Below, in pieces: positions 11,120-23,231 of a DNA stretch of 64,000 nucleotides (its first letter is position 1; each line of letters begins with the position of its first letter). Origin of the DNA: Apophysomyces variabilis (lineage: Eukaryota; Mucoromycota; Mucoromycetes; Mucorales; Mucoraceae); NCBI GenBank assembly GCA_002749535.1, contig MZZL01000387.1:622090-686089 (forward strand), given 5' to 3'. The notes beneath the pieces are model-generated. The model was not told where the DNA came from. It was given only the letters and a program-made list of their open reading frames with translations, and searched no databases. The position numbers and the translations under genes are program-made.

Positions 11120-14100
11120 ATGGCAACTGCTCCAAGGATAATTTGCAGAGTGAGGGCCTTGTACCCGTTTTCGTCAGACGAGCAATCGTCGTTAAACTTC
11201 GAGAAAGACGAATATATTGACGTCCTGAATCAGTTAGATTCTGGATGGTGGGATGGATGGTAAATTAGCAATATAATACTAAACCAGAAAAAGAGACGAC
11301 AGTAAATGAACAAGGAAACTGATTGATTGTGATGTGTATATTTAGGTGCAACGGAATGCGAGGCTGGTTTCCTAGCAATTATGTGGAAATTATCAGTGTC
11401 AACCCGGCCATGGCGGATAGCATTAAAAGCAACAAGACGACCGAGGAAAAGCAAAATCATGCCGAGCAAACAGAGAAAGAGAAACGAGCACTTACCGAAG
11501 CGAAATCGAGAGTGGAAAATCCTCGATCCCGACCCCATTCACTAACACCACCAGCCGCGACCAGCCTTGGGTGGAGCAGCAGTAGCCGCAGTCGATCTAA
11601 CAGCAGCAACACAAGCTCAGAAAATAGTAGTTTTCAGGCACATGCAGTTGGCTGGACCAAAAATCGATCACCTTATGACTTCCACCCAGGAGAGGACGAT
11701 GACTCTGAAATTGGCGAATATGATAGTGACGGCGTCAACGACCCTGATAACCGTCCCTTGCATACCAACGGCTCAATTGATTCCCGAGACTATGACCAAA
11801 TTGTATCGCATAACCGTCGACTTAGCATTGATTCCCTCCCAGCAAGCGTAGAGGCAAACCCAGCAGATGATCCAAACGTTGTGAGTACGACCGTTGCGGC
11901 AAAATAGTTTACACTCATCCGGTTTTATTTTCCAAAAAGGTGATGTCCCAATGGGTCGAACGAACCACCCCTCAGGGGCGAATTTATTACTGCAACCTTG
12001 CCACACAAGAGACTACCTGGGATTATAATGAAATAGATCAGATCACCGGACGACTGGTAAAAGAAACAGACGAAGCATTTAAAATCGTTTCCATAACGTA
12101 TATATTTCTGTTCTAGCGGAATAGCAACAAACAAGAAGAAGAATTACGTCGATCGACACAGATCCATGCCGACAAAGATGAGCATCCTATTCTTGAAGCA
12201 GAAACTCTGACATGGCAGAAATTATCAACTGATATTGCTACAGCCGTCCATCAGTTGAATACTGCAGCTCAACGCGGACAATGTGAAAAGTGCGGCGAAA
12301 GTATTTCTGCTGTAGTTGATTCGATTCGGTTGATGTTGTATTCATCGCGGTCCATGGATAAAGACGCTACGCATATGCAAGATCGAGAATTACGTGATCC
12401 ACACCGCGCGGTGATGGCTTCCATGTCGAAACTTGTATTATCAGTTAAAATGGCCACGGAATGTGGACAATCAGTATCAAGCCCTTCTTCGCCAGACACG
12501 TTATATAAAGTACAGCGTGATGCTGCTGACCTCTTGTCAGCTGTTCGCAATTTTGTCACAGTCTGTCAAAACAAACAAGTCGATGTAGAATCGGTTTGCC
12601 CCAGATTGATGGGACAGGACATCACTAACCAGAGTGACAGTATGGTTATCACCGATAAGCGGGCCAGCTTAGATCAAGCCAATTTGGTGCACAAAGCAAA
12701 ATATCCGTTGAATGAAGATCTTATTGTCAGCTTGCAAACCCACGCCAATCAGATCTATGGTTCGACAGAGGCTCTTTCAAGCGCAACGACGTTTATCTTA
12801 TCACTACAAGAGGATGCAAACGAACGCAAAGCTCGATCCAACGTTGTCATTTTGTTTCGAAACCTTTCTATGCAAATTGGACAATATCTCAGTATCTTAG
12901 GAGACATAGATCTAACAAACGTCGATAATTCTCAGATTCCTTCTTTGTCCCATTACCGCGTGAATAAGCAAAAGCTGTATAATGCCATAGGCTCCTTGTT
13001 TGGTGCTGTTCAAGGTTTCACGGACATGGAACTGGATACCAACAATAGCGTGACGGAAATTGAGGATGCACTTCATCTGGTAGAAGATACAATTGAAAAG
13101 ATTCTAACCAATGTCGATCAAATGGTCGGAGAGCGTCGAGTCTGGCTTATTCGTCGCGATAATGGCATCGATGATGATCGATTCCGAGAGGGTGGACCAC
13201 CGACGCCTGAAACGCCATATGGTTCTGAAGAAAGCAAGTGGGAAACAGGGGAAAGTACGGAGATCGGATCTGGTGCTGATCTTGATCACCCTACTGCTAT
13301 GTCTTGGGGTCATCATCGCCATCGGCCTTCCATCAGCAGAATGGAGAAACCTCGTAAACGCCAATTGAGTAATAAGACTTTGGATAGCCGCGCTGACGGT
13401 TTATGGTTCCTTGGATATGACAGCAATGAGGGCGATATTGTGTTTGCAGCTGATGGAAGTGTTAAAGGTGGTACGCTCCCTGCGCTTGTGGAACGATTAA
13501 CGCTTCATGATACGCTTGGTTAGTTTTTTTCCTATTCGATATTCCGAGTGAGCTGATTTTTTTCCATTTCGTTTGTGTAGATATGAGTTTTATAGCGAAT
13601 TTTCTGTTGACTTATCGATCTTTTTGTACCACCGAGGAATTTGTTAGTTTGCTGGAACAACGCTACAATTTGCGCGCTCCTGAAGGGCTTACGCCTGACG
13701 AGCTGGAAATATGGACCGAGCGAAAACAAAAGCTAGTTCGTCTACGGTAGGTCTGCATATATTGCATAGTCCGTGAATTTTAATCATGTTCGTTTATTAG
13801 TGTCTTTAATGTGATGAAGAACTGGCTGGAGAATTACTATAACGACGAAGATGAACCCATATTGGGCCGTCTTGAATTTTTCACCAACACAGTTATCCGT
13901 GATGCGTCCCCATTTTCAGCAGATCAGCTGAATAGATTAATCCGTAAACGTAAAGAACTGGATGCGAACGGGGGTCTCAAGAAACTGGTCCCAGCCATGA
14001 TGCCAGGACCCAGCCCGATTATGCCTAAGAACAGGTCATGCATTCGATTGCTCGAGACGGATGCGTTGGAACTTGCTCGTCAATTGAGTATTATGGATTT

Positions 14101-14845
14101 CAAATTGTATAGTAATATCAGACCAATTGAGTGTCTCGGCAAGGCTTGGTCTCGAGAAGACGCTAAGGGAAAGATCGCAACGAATGTGAAACAATCGATA
14201 GATTACTGCAACCGTCTGACGGCTTGGGTCACTGGAAGTATTTTAGTCCATGAAGAAGCAAAGAAACGCGTGGTGATCATCAAGTATTGGGCTCAAGTGG
14301 CTAATGTAAGTTGTATTTAAGCATGATGATTTTCGTGGCTAAATCCTTTCTGTTTTTGTTAGCGATGCCGAATGTTAAATAATTATAACACATGTATGGC
14401 TATTATTTCTGCCTTTGACAACAGCGCTGTTGGCCGATTGAAGAAAACGTGGGAGCTTGTAGGAGGCCGAACTAACCAAATTCTTACCGGTATTCGTAAA
14501 TTGATGGGTTCAAATCGAAACTTTACGGAGTATCGCGAAATGATTCATTCGGTGAATCCACCCTGTATTCCATTCCTTGGTATCTACTTGCAAGACTTAA
14601 CCTTTATCGAAGATGGCAACCCTGACTATCTCAAAAAATCAAATAACCTAATTAACTTTGCCAAGCAGCAAAAGGCAGCAGAGTCCATTCGGGAAATCAA
14701 ACAATTCCAATCGCCCCCTTACACTTTCCAAGTCGTTCCGGAACTACAAGAATTTATCAAGCAGCATCTAGAGAACAGTCATGACGTGGAGACGTTATAC
14801 GAACGAAGCTTGCAACTGGAGCCACGAGAAACCGCGACATACTAA
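11120..14845 (+). CDS. Ras guanine-nucleotide exchange factor, SH3-WW-RasGEF_N-CDC25
   Basis: Activates Ras by GDP/GTP exchange, probably at the plasma membrane upstream of cAMP or MAPK signalling. Exons: 11120-11259, 11346-11880, 11940-12056, 12117-13518, 13581-13746, 13801-14305 and 14363-14845, giving 1115 residues. Domains in order: SH3 at about 7-65 (VRALYPF, WWDGW, GWFPSNYVE), a Ser/Asp-rich linker, WW at about 227-260 (WVERTTPQGRIYYCN, TTWDY), a helical region, RasGEF_N at about 715-830 (FIANFLLTYRSFCT), and the CDC25 domain at about 865-1105 (LARQLSIMDFKLY, CIPFLGIYLQDLTFIEDGNP). The start is the first ATG that gives a full SH3 domain. Yeast Cdc25 also has SH3 but no WW domain. All catalytic-domain blocks look intact. 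The exact Ras partner cannot be told. Confidence 0.95.
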
Positions 14846-14934
14846 ATGAACGAACTCGGCCAGACACGCCCCCTTCTTCCCCTTTCTGCTAATTTCCCAT
14901 ATGTAATTTTTTTCCTCATTCTTTTTGCCTTGTA

Positions 14935-15000
14935 ATCTCTGCCTTTCTTTCTTTCTTTATCTCTCTCTCTCTTTCTTTCTTTTATTTATTCTTCTTTGTA
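14935..15000. repeat. C/T-rich simple repeat
   Basis: Tandem TTTC units with an embedded run of TC dinucleotides in the 3' flank of the Ras GEF gene. It may lie in the transcript's 3' UTR. Confidence 0.8.
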
Positions 15001-15460
15001 TACTGGTTTTTGAACGTTCATTTTCGTCTATTTCAAAATACTTTTTCGCCGATGCATAGAATAATTTTACGCTGATAGAATGCCGGTTTGGGTGTCAGTG
15101 TGAGAGATGGAGTATGCATTGGAGGACAGTGCTTATTGTTTGGATGGCGTCTATATTTCTATTCGCAATGTCAAATAAACATTTTATGTCATATTGAATC
15201 CTGTTGACGCTTGCCATTCTGATGTCGCCCGTATGTGATTGTGTTACAATAGCATTTATTCATCCGTTTATCAATGATATGAATGTGGCATCAATGACCT
15301 CTGCTTTTACCAACGAGAGCTATAAAACTGAAATAATTAAACTTTAGTTTGACTTTTAGAGACAATTATCCAAGTATAATATCCCTCCTAAGCAGTTTAA
15401 TTTGAGCACAACTACTAGAATACCCATATTGCTTTTGCTATCCTTTCGTATGAACGATGC

Positions 15461-15555
15461 CTTTTCAAAACCACCTTGGTTATCAAACTGAGCCTCTTGT
15501 ACTCCACTGGAGAACCCGAATAATACAATAGTCTTTTCGTACACAGTGTTGATGC
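15461..15555 (+). repeat. Degraded fragment of the 1.3-kb transposon family
   Basis: Shares spaced blocks with copies A (about 3700-3800) and B: CCACCTTGGTTAT, then a TGTACTCCACT block, then CACAGTGTT, in the same order and spacing. It is much more diverged than A and B, so it is probably an old insertion. The true ends are unclear. Confidence 0.5.
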
Positions 15556-18149
15556 TAGTGTTGTACTTCAAGGTTTTTATCAGTAGAAAAGAAAACGGAA
15601 AAAACTTCTCAAAACGCAACCAACAGGTCCAATAAAATTTATTATGGATTGCGGAAAGTAACTTAGCAACGAAATAACGTGAATATTAATCATACAACTG
15701 TTATTGTCTTTTTTTCTTCGTATTGTAGCTTAAAACGTTCCTTTCCCTTTTCCACGCATGCTCAAGGCGTAGTTTAAGATAAAGCGAAAATTTTGAACAG
15801 TTCAACATGAGAAAACTTCTTCTAATTAGACATAGGCTGAAAAACTCAAATTTCGATAGCGCCCTCTCGACAAGGTAATGTGGAATTTCAAAAAGTCTAT
15901 TCCAGTTTCACACATGGATAAACTGGCTAGTGATATAAAGTGATAAAACCCAAGTTTACTGAGTATTTGCCACTGCAGAAACAGGTACATTACACTCAAA
16001 CAATCTTTCTTAGAACGCTCTACAAACCGGTGGTGCTGTTGCAACAAATCATCTACATCAATCGTTTCCATACAGCGGAACGGATACTTGAACACATCCA
16101 TACAACCTACACGGCGGCAAATTTAAAGACCTAGCCTCAGCTCTGCTTTCAGGTGGACAATCAGTTGGATCTTCCACGCATTGACACTTACCATTCGCGC
16201 TCGTAACCACGGCATTCACGCTCATAACCACGGCGCCCAAGATAAAGAGAGTAAGACCGAAGAGCTTTATGATTAAGATGCATTTCGAGTAAATCGAGAT
16301 ATAAGTCTACATTTGATGGGAACGAAAACTTTAAACACTTAATACTTATAGAAAAGGAGGGTATCCAGCGTACCTAGACTTGGAAAGATGCCTTGGTTTC
16401 CTGCTTAAACCAAGAGAAAAAAAGTTGCTTTTATACAAGAAAAGAATCCCTCGGTCTCACATTTTATTTGTCTCGTCTGTTGCGATAAAGTCGAACTCAC
16501 TCATGCAGGCACGGTGATGGCATGTTTACGGTAAGAAAGAGAAAGTGTATATCATACATTTGAGAAACTTTCCACACCACTTTCTCTACCAGATGCAAAT
16601 ATTAATGCTTTGCATCTTAACTAAACACCTGCGTCGTATTATGCCGTTTTTGAATATCAAACGTTTTCTGCCTGCTTGCCAAATCTGATCATTGTCCAAT
16701 CCCCTTGGGAAGGAAAGACTGACATCTAGGATACACTAACACCAAACTGAGCGTATCATGGACGGATCTTGGGATCGACAAAAATTAATCAATAATTCAG
16801 AATATTGATGGTTTTCGTTGGTGAAATTATACGTAAAGGGCACCGAAAAGTCTAGAACGTATATGTCTGCAGCGTTCAGATTCAACTTTCTACCGTGGAG
16901 AACCGGACATTCTCATATCTTATACCATAAGCAGTTACAGGAGATAATCAGGCACCTATAACTGGTTCGGATGCAGGGCGTGAATACTTCGATTTCTGTA
17001 GCATAGCATTGAAGTGACTAGAGTTAAGAAAACGACATGACTATCTTCGCTGAATCAGTAGCAACTCCTGCTTTGAATTTCTGATTTTCTTTGAAGACAT
17101 GCTCTTTGCATTAATGGAGCGAAATGCAGAGACTTTTATTCAGCAAGTCTATAGAACAGTTTGATCTCCTAAGAAAAGCATTCGCAGTAAATGATGATAT
17201 ATAATCTATTAAGAGGACTTCATGAAGTCTGGCGTACCTGGCCAGCCTAATCTCTTTTATAGGAATGCCCTCGCAGTAATTATATTGTTAATCAACGCGT
17301 ACATTATTTATACAAGACGAAAGATCAGGTTAACGTTGAAACTTCACAGTTTCCGAACCTCTCGATTTGTAGGGCAAGGATCCTTTTTACATTTCTTTTA
17401 GATCCTACAAGTTTGCTATGGCGTTCAATTTTTGAATATAGTGTACGTTTTATGTCGCGAAGAGGATATTGTTTCGCGGTAACCTGGACACACACCGGAT
17501 ATAAACAGGTCAAATCTTATCGTATGGCGTGGATGTGTCAACAAAGACAAAGCTTGCGAAACTGAAAGACATTCACAATCAAGGTTGGGAAATCTGACAT
17601 TCTGCTTTGACTTCCGAGTCTTACAATTGGTGAAATACCGCGTGCAACTATTTTCCTTCGTCTACTCTGCAATCTTCTTTTTCTACCTGGTTTGCTTTTT
17701 CCCAATACAAACTCTTTGTATCACAAATGCTAATATTGGAAGTGAGCCAAGAGAATGCTTCTCTAAAAAATAGTAGCCAATAACGTAAGGATAACGAGAA
17801 CAGAGGTTAAGTTGTATTGAACGTCTGAGTATTCTAGCTTTGGTGTTTATTTTGTGGAAGCATACCAAAGACATCAGCAGCACCAAGAAGATTTGTCACG
17901 ACAACGTGCAGTTAACTATCACAGTAAGACATTGGTTACACCTCTCTACTACAGCAATAATCTGATCTAAAATATAGATATACTTCAAAAGAAAGTCCAT
18001 TAATTACGAATGCCATAGAATAAGAAACACTATGAAAACGCAGGCATAACTGATAGAAGCCATATCTCCCTTCTAGCTGCCTACGTTACATGTTTATCTG
18101 TGTCATTGATCGATCCACATGTTATTCGGTTATGATATTTCAAATCCCT

Positions 18150-19079
18150 CTATTTACTATCAACAATTAAACAACTATGCTGGATCAATCTCTCCCTCTG
18201 TTTTTCCCAGTCTGCTTCTGACGCTTCTACCTTTTGCAATATGTCTTCTTTAGCGAGTGAAGATTTCCCGGCAATATAGGCTTTGACTATGCCGTATTTC
18301 CAGACCAAGAGAGGGTCTAAATTGACCGATTCCAGTGCTTCTTGCATCTGCCAAAGCCGGGTTTGGCTTGGCGTTCCGACCATCAAGTTTTCTGGCAAGT
18401 CATCTGGTTGTGGATATTCAATGGTAAGGTATCTGAGTGCTGATTCCGGTAGAGAATACGGTAGTGATGGTGTTCTGCCGCGATGCATGAGTTCGTTGCA
18501 TAGTCGCTCATATCGTTCGGGATAAATTGGGTTCAGCATCACTTTAGAGCTGATGCCAAAGAAAATCCATGATAAAGATACATGAGCAGATAAGATATGC
18601 CAAGAATCATTGTCGTGTTTCGTTAATTCCAGAATAAAGCTCTTATCACCGATAAAGCGAGGTAAACCAGGCTCCTGATCATCATCGGGCAAGTCATATC
18701 GCACTTCCAATGCAGGATTGAAGCCCAGATGAAACATCACGAGTGCTTGATCTTTAACTGGTAGAGACGTGTCGATAATTACGGGTTTTTCCCACATCGT
18801 AAAACGAGGCGTTAACCATTGGCAGTCTCTTGGCAAACGTTCTTGGCGAGTTGTGCGAAATTCAATCACACCTTGCGCAGAGTCGTAACGGTAGGGCTTC
18901 AGTTCAGCGTAACTTGTCCTGGCCCACTTAAGCGACATCGTCTCTTTACTATTCTTGATACTTTCGCACAAGGCCCATTCACACAACATCCGCCACTCAC
19001 GGCATACTCGCCGCATACAGTAGACGGTGGCATGTGGCAAAAAGGAAAAAGTGTGTAGCAAAATTTCAGCAGGCAACAT
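18150..19079 (-). CDS. F-box protein
   Basis: Single-exon gene of 309 residues starting at the ATG at 19079. The N-terminus MLPAEILLHTFSFLPHATVY followed by RRVCREWRMLCE fits the ~40-residue F-box, which binds Skp1 in SCF ubiquitin ligases. The remaining ~260 residues show no LRR, WD40 or Kelch repeats. They contain aromatic-rich stretches such as SWIFFGISSKVML and a charged C-terminus. The substrate cannot be named. It lies 109 bp from the end of the ERV1 gene on the same strand. Confidence is high for the F-box and low for function. Confidence 0.85.
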   Translation of the reverse strand: MLPAEILLHTFSFLPHATVYCMRRVCREWRMLCEWALCESIKNSKETMSLKWARTSYAELKPYRYDSAQGVIEFRTTRQERLPRDCQWLTPRFTMWEKPVIIDTSLPVKDQALVMFHLGFNPALEVRYDLPDDDQEPGLPRFIGDKSFILELTKHDNDSWHILSAHVSLSWIFFGISSKVMLNPIYPERYERLCNELMHRGRTPSLPYSLPESALRYLTIEYPQPDDLPENLMVGTPSQTRLWQMQEALESVNLDPLLVWKYGIVKAYIAGKSSLAKEDILQKVEASEADWEKQRERLIQHSCLIVDSK

Positions 19080-19187
19080 TTAAGTAGGTAGAAAAGAAAT
19101 ACAGGAGAAAGGGGCGCATTGAACTAGAGATCTATTCAGAGTGGATTAAATATATATTGCTAAGAAGTCGAGGAACTTGGCAGAATG

Positions 19188-19682
19188 CTATTGGGTCTGG
19201 TTACACCGCTGCGGGCCATCAAGCCAACGTTCAAAGACTTTACTGCAATCAAAAGACTCTTTACCGAGCTTTTCATTGACTTCGTTATGCCTTGCACAAA
19301 GCCAAGCCATTAACTTCTTTCGGCTACCCACTTTTACCGGCTCCTTTGCCAGCGCAGCCTGAAAATCTTCCTACAACAAAGGTCAGCAGGTCCCCCATCT
19401 TTTTTCTTTACTACCTTACAAACCCAACATGGATAATTCTCTGCAAATGTGTTGATAAAACTGCGCATGGATTCCATTTGAGACGGTGCTGGTCGGTCAG
19501 GATAGTAGGCTGCTGTTGTGTGGAGCAAAGTCCATGCAGCGTTGCCAAGAGTAGGACCGTCAGGTGGGCAATTACAACGTCGCCATTCATCTTTGCCATA
19601 CTCGATTACTTGGCATGAATGCCACGATTTATATCCACATACCAGCATTCATTGTATCTGCCGTCTCGGGTTGATCTGTCAT
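19188..19682 (-). CDS. ERV1: FAD-linked sulfhydryl oxidase of the Erv1/ALR family
   Basis: Oxidises protein thiols. In the mitochondrial intermembrane space this family regenerates Mia40 and passes electrons to cytochrome c. Three exons: 19643-19682, 19415-19590 and 19188-19370, giving 132 residues. The start at 19682 is chosen because a 52-nt intron then joins MTDQPETADTMNA to DEWRRCNCPPDG in frame. Key residues: WTLLH at 33-37, the active disulfide CWVC at 68-71, the FAD-contact CARHNEVN at 97-104, and Cys114 completing the CX16C structural disulfide. The protein is shorter than yeast Erv1. It lacks the long N-terminal shuttle with CxxC and has CNC at 19-21 instead. A start at 19648 without the first intron is possible but less like the family. 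Confidence 0.92.
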
Positions 19683-20452
19683 TGTTGACGATGTTGCCCA
19701 CTTTAGAACGCGAAGGGTCCTGTTTGCTGAGTTCCCAGTCAGCGCAGAGGTATCCTATTGGCTAACTCTGAAAAGTACGTTATATGGTAACAGAAACTAT
19801 AAAAACGTGGAGAATGGTTATGGTGATCATGCTCTATTTCGAGGGGAAATTGTGCTGTTACACTGCAACTTATATGGACAGCCCTGGAAAGACAGATTCT
19901 TTATTATATCTCTCTATTTTTGCTGATTTCATCTTGCCTCGATCCAAATCTTCGATAAATTAACACCAGTCGTTAGAAGACCAAAGCATTGAGTGAATTA
20001 ACTATGTAATCAAGCCTTCCTTTGTACGAGTGTTAGTCTATATTGTCATATAACATAAACGTTGTCTTTCATGAGATAAAAACTTAACTTGACTGGTGCG
20101 AACTGCTTTCTGCTTCGGTACTCATCAGTTATCCATCTTTTCTCATTTCTGCTCTTTAAGCCTAATATATCGTATTGCCTTCCGTATATACTCTCTTGTA
20201 TCGGCATCGTTTTATGCTATTTCTTCACACGTTTATGGCAAGTACCTATAATTTTGAAGAAAAAGGAAAGAATGCACAAGACGTTGAGCTACAAAATAAG
20301 TTATCGAACAGAAACAAGAAGAAACAAATCAAGTTGCCGTCTGTATAAAGGAAGGATATCTGACAATCCAACAATGAATTCGAAAGCAAGAGAAAGGTAA
20401 GAATATCATTCCTTGTGACTAACCTATTTGGAAAGGATAACCATCCACTTAC
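19683..20452. other. Intergenic
   Basis: 5' flank of ERV1 and 3' flank of the short minus-strand gene at 20453. Nothing further can be supported. Any last exon of that gene would lie here, at about 20220-20370. Confidence 0.45.
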
Positions 20453-20808
20453 AGTTGAAGCCAGAAGAAAGTGCCAATCGGGTGCTGAAACTGAAAGTTT
20501 CCAAATGGCTAAGGAAACTCGGCGACTGAGCCGGTGAGAGAGCATTAACAAAGCATAACCTAATTCTGATGTTTTTCCAGGATGCGGTTCAACTAAACAA
20601 AGGAACACGGGAGCGAAAAAGTTCACTTCACACAGTAATCGATCAACGAACGCTTGGGAAAAAGCACGAATTTCCCACTTGTCCCAACTATTGATCTAAA
20701 GAAGAGAACTAAGTGCTTAACTGGTCTTGGCGACCATTAACGCCAGATCAGTTCATATTATTTTACTTTCGTCTTTATTCTTACAATATCTCCAGGTTTG
20801 TCATGCAT
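20453..20808 (-). CDS. Short unidentified spliced gene, deoxyribosyltransferase-like motif
   Basis: I do not recognise this gene with certainty. An 81-codon open exon (20453-20695) is bounded by a TTTAG acceptor and a GTAAGTGG donor. Upstream, ATGCATGACAAACCTGG (20785-20808) joins it in frame across an 89-nt intron. The joined protein begins MHDKPGDIINSWDKWEIRAF, continues through SQAFVDRLLCEVNFFAPVFL, and reaches PHPGKTSELGYALLM. That last block recalls the Gly-Thr-Glu-Leu-Gly-Tyr motif of nucleoside 2-deoxyribosyltransferase-like folds, but this is a resemblance only. The C-terminal exon after 20453 is not fixed. The gene is short and could be a remnant. It is divergent from the Zn2Cys6 gene at 21017. 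Confidence 0.4.
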
Positions 20809-21016
20809 GATAAGAGTCCTAGGCAAGGTCACTAGTAATAAACCGTTATGCTAGACAATTAAATGCTTTCAATATCACCTTGTCTACATCATTTCTATTG
20901 ATGTAAGCTATTTCCCGAAGCTACCAATAACTATCCTCAGGGTTTTCTTTCAATACTCCGACATTGATTAAATCAGTCTGTCAAACAGAGAACAATTGTT
21001 TGCTGGCTTCGCCACA

Positions 21017-23231
21017 ATGAGTATTAACAAACGCTCCCCTTGCAATGGTAAGTCAGCATTTAACCATCAGTGACCCTGATTCAATGTTTCGTTTTTAGAA
21101 TGTAGGGAACATAAACGACGTTGCAGCTACGAGACGCCTTGCCAGAGGTAACGTACTAAGAAGATTGCATAACGGTTGTCTAGATACTAACTTTCTTCTT
21201 GCCTACAGATGCTTAAAGTTCAGTTTAAAATGTGTGTATACCGTATCTAAGTCGCCTCGAGACGAAGAATACGTTCAACAATTGGTGTTGTTGCAAGAAA
21301 TAGACAATTTGCATGGGCAAATGGACACCATGCAAAAAGAAATGCGTGAGCTTCAGCTGAGCACTGCACGAGAACTGTCTCCAGAGTCTCAGTCATCAGA
21401 AAGCTCGGGATCTCAGTCGCTATCGTCCATTGATTCCGTACGTTCATACAAGCGACAACGAGTCATTGCACAGAACAAAAGTGTTTGTGCAATTTTGTCT
21501 GATGAAGATTCAAACGATGAACACTGGTCTCTGACTGTTACGAACGGCAAACTTTCAATACGCACACGCATTCAAACACATGGACAGCTATTGAATAATC
21601 TGCAGCATATACTGAAAGCACTTGAATTTCATGACAAAATGCCATGTGATATACAAAACCGGGATGACTACTTGCGTAACCTTTTAAGACGTATGGTGTG
21701 GAAGAAATACGGCAAATCTCGGTTCAAAAGCATGACCAAAGACCTTCCTTTACTGATGGACACTGTTGGCACCGCTTGTGGGATTATCATAAAAGCAGAT
21801 TCGTTTACTAGCATCACATTGAGACTGTTGAACGCTTACATCGAATGTAACCATCCAATTCACTTAACAATCCATCGACCGACGTTCGTACAGCTATTTG
21901 TGGATCCTTCACATATTGATCAATCACCGGCAGTAATGGCACTTTGCGCTGCGATATGCTTAATGCCATGCAAACATACGAAAAAAGTGATTGACGCAAG
22001 AGAGCTGCCAGATTATGGTCAATTCTACTTTGATCGTGCTCGAGAGCTGCTGACTGATCGCTTCGACGATATCGATCTAGAAGTCTTCGCAGCTTACAAC
22101 TTTTTAGCGTACTATAAAGCCAGACTCTTTCATTTTCCAGAGTGTAACAAGTATGCTGATATGGCCACAAGATTGGCGGAAATATTAAAGCCAATGATGG
22201 AGAACATTGGCGATCCTGGCCGAAGAGCCTTGTTTCATCGATTACGTGTATTCACGCAACACGTTCGCCGTATCATCGCCCTTTCAAGCTATATGAATCC
22301 GCCTCACGCACGGCACGCAGAATTTAATCGATTGTTGGACGTACCAGACATCCTTATGTTTGAACCAGTTGAAGGAGATTCGGAGAAAGAGCAGAGATTC
22401 ATTAGAATGCATAATGAAATACTGCGACTACGAAAACAAATACACAGTACGGTGCATATCACGCATTCAGATGATCTTGTCACTTTTATTGGCACCTTCG
22501 GGCACTTAGTTGAAATGATTATGCGACACTGGTATAATGAACTGCCCCACGATTTCCGACTTTCCTACCAACCCTTTGACGAATGTCTGAATGATGAAAT
22601 GTATTCCACAATGTTAGAGCTCGAGTGCACGGAGAATCCAATCCCGCTTCTGGTCACGCTCAAGATTTATAACGAGTATCTTATTATGGGCAAGTCGTAT
22701 ATGCCAAAGGCGCATTCGGTAGATATCAACAACGAGCATTTTGCAAACGTACTACGAGAGAGATTGGCGGGCAACGATAGAGATGCCTCACCACATCATA
22801 AACGATGGAGCGAAAAGCTGCAGCATATCCGAGCAGAAATTGGATATGAATGCACTGATGCCGAATTTGTTGATATGGTGACAAATGCGATACGACCTGG
22901 GGAAGGCCGTGTGACGATGCCGCTTGTTCGCATTTCTATTACTTGCGCGATTAATACGATACGATTACTCCAATTCATGCGTTCCCAAGAATATTCATGC
23001 TACTTTGACTATCGCATAGCATTGAACGCTTGGGAGGTATTGATACGCGCAGCACGTATCTCCAATCATCTTCCGTACTTGGACATGGCACGCGTTCGCG
23101 ATTATTTAATCATTTGTCTTAACATGGTACGAGAAGAATTTTCATCCATGCCGAACCACAGCAAAGGCAGCAAATTCATCGACGACATGGAAAATATCAT
23201 GAGAGATGAGATTCTCAATGCCAAAGCATGA
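21017..23231 (+). CDS. Zn2Cys6 transcription factor with fungal-specific regulatory domain
   Basis: Nuclear DNA-binding regulator of unknown target. Exons: 21017-21047, 21099-21147 and 21209-23231, giving 700 residues. Splicing restores a perfect Gal4-type cluster with Cys at 9, 12, 19, 25, 28 and 35 (C-x2-C-x6-C-x5-C-x2-C-x6-C). The unspliced ATG at 21165 would lose it, so the start is 21017. A leucine-rich coiled segment (VLLQEIDNLHGQMDTMQKEM) for dimerisation follows. Next come a Ser-rich linker and a long helical domain with HPIHLTIHRPTFVQLFVDP and AVMALCAAICLMPC, the hallmark of the fungal_trans domain. The C-terminus is acidic and helical. No pathway gene lies beside it to suggest its regulon. 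Confidence 0.92.

Larger units (their letters stand above)
14846..18149. other. Gene-poor stretch, 3.3 kb
   Basis: Holds the 3' flank of the Ras GEF gene, a C/T-rich simple repeat at 14935-15000 and a transposon remnant at 15461-15555. Several short open frames occur but lack splice-consistent extension or family motifs. One minus-strand frame near 16058-16290 is hydrophobic and then Cys-containing, but it has no usable ATG. Confidence 0.5.

Noticed and set aside
16058..16290. Minus-strand frame like a secreted Cys-rich peptide (LFGLTLFILGAVVMSVNAVV then Cys residues)
   Set aside because: No ATG before the hydrophobic part in frame; a stop lies just upstream, and no splice model gives a start.
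21165..21208. ATG at 21165 as the start of the Zn2Cys6 factor
   Set aside because: It lies in an intron and would destroy the first four Cys ligands; ATG 21017 restores the full cluster.
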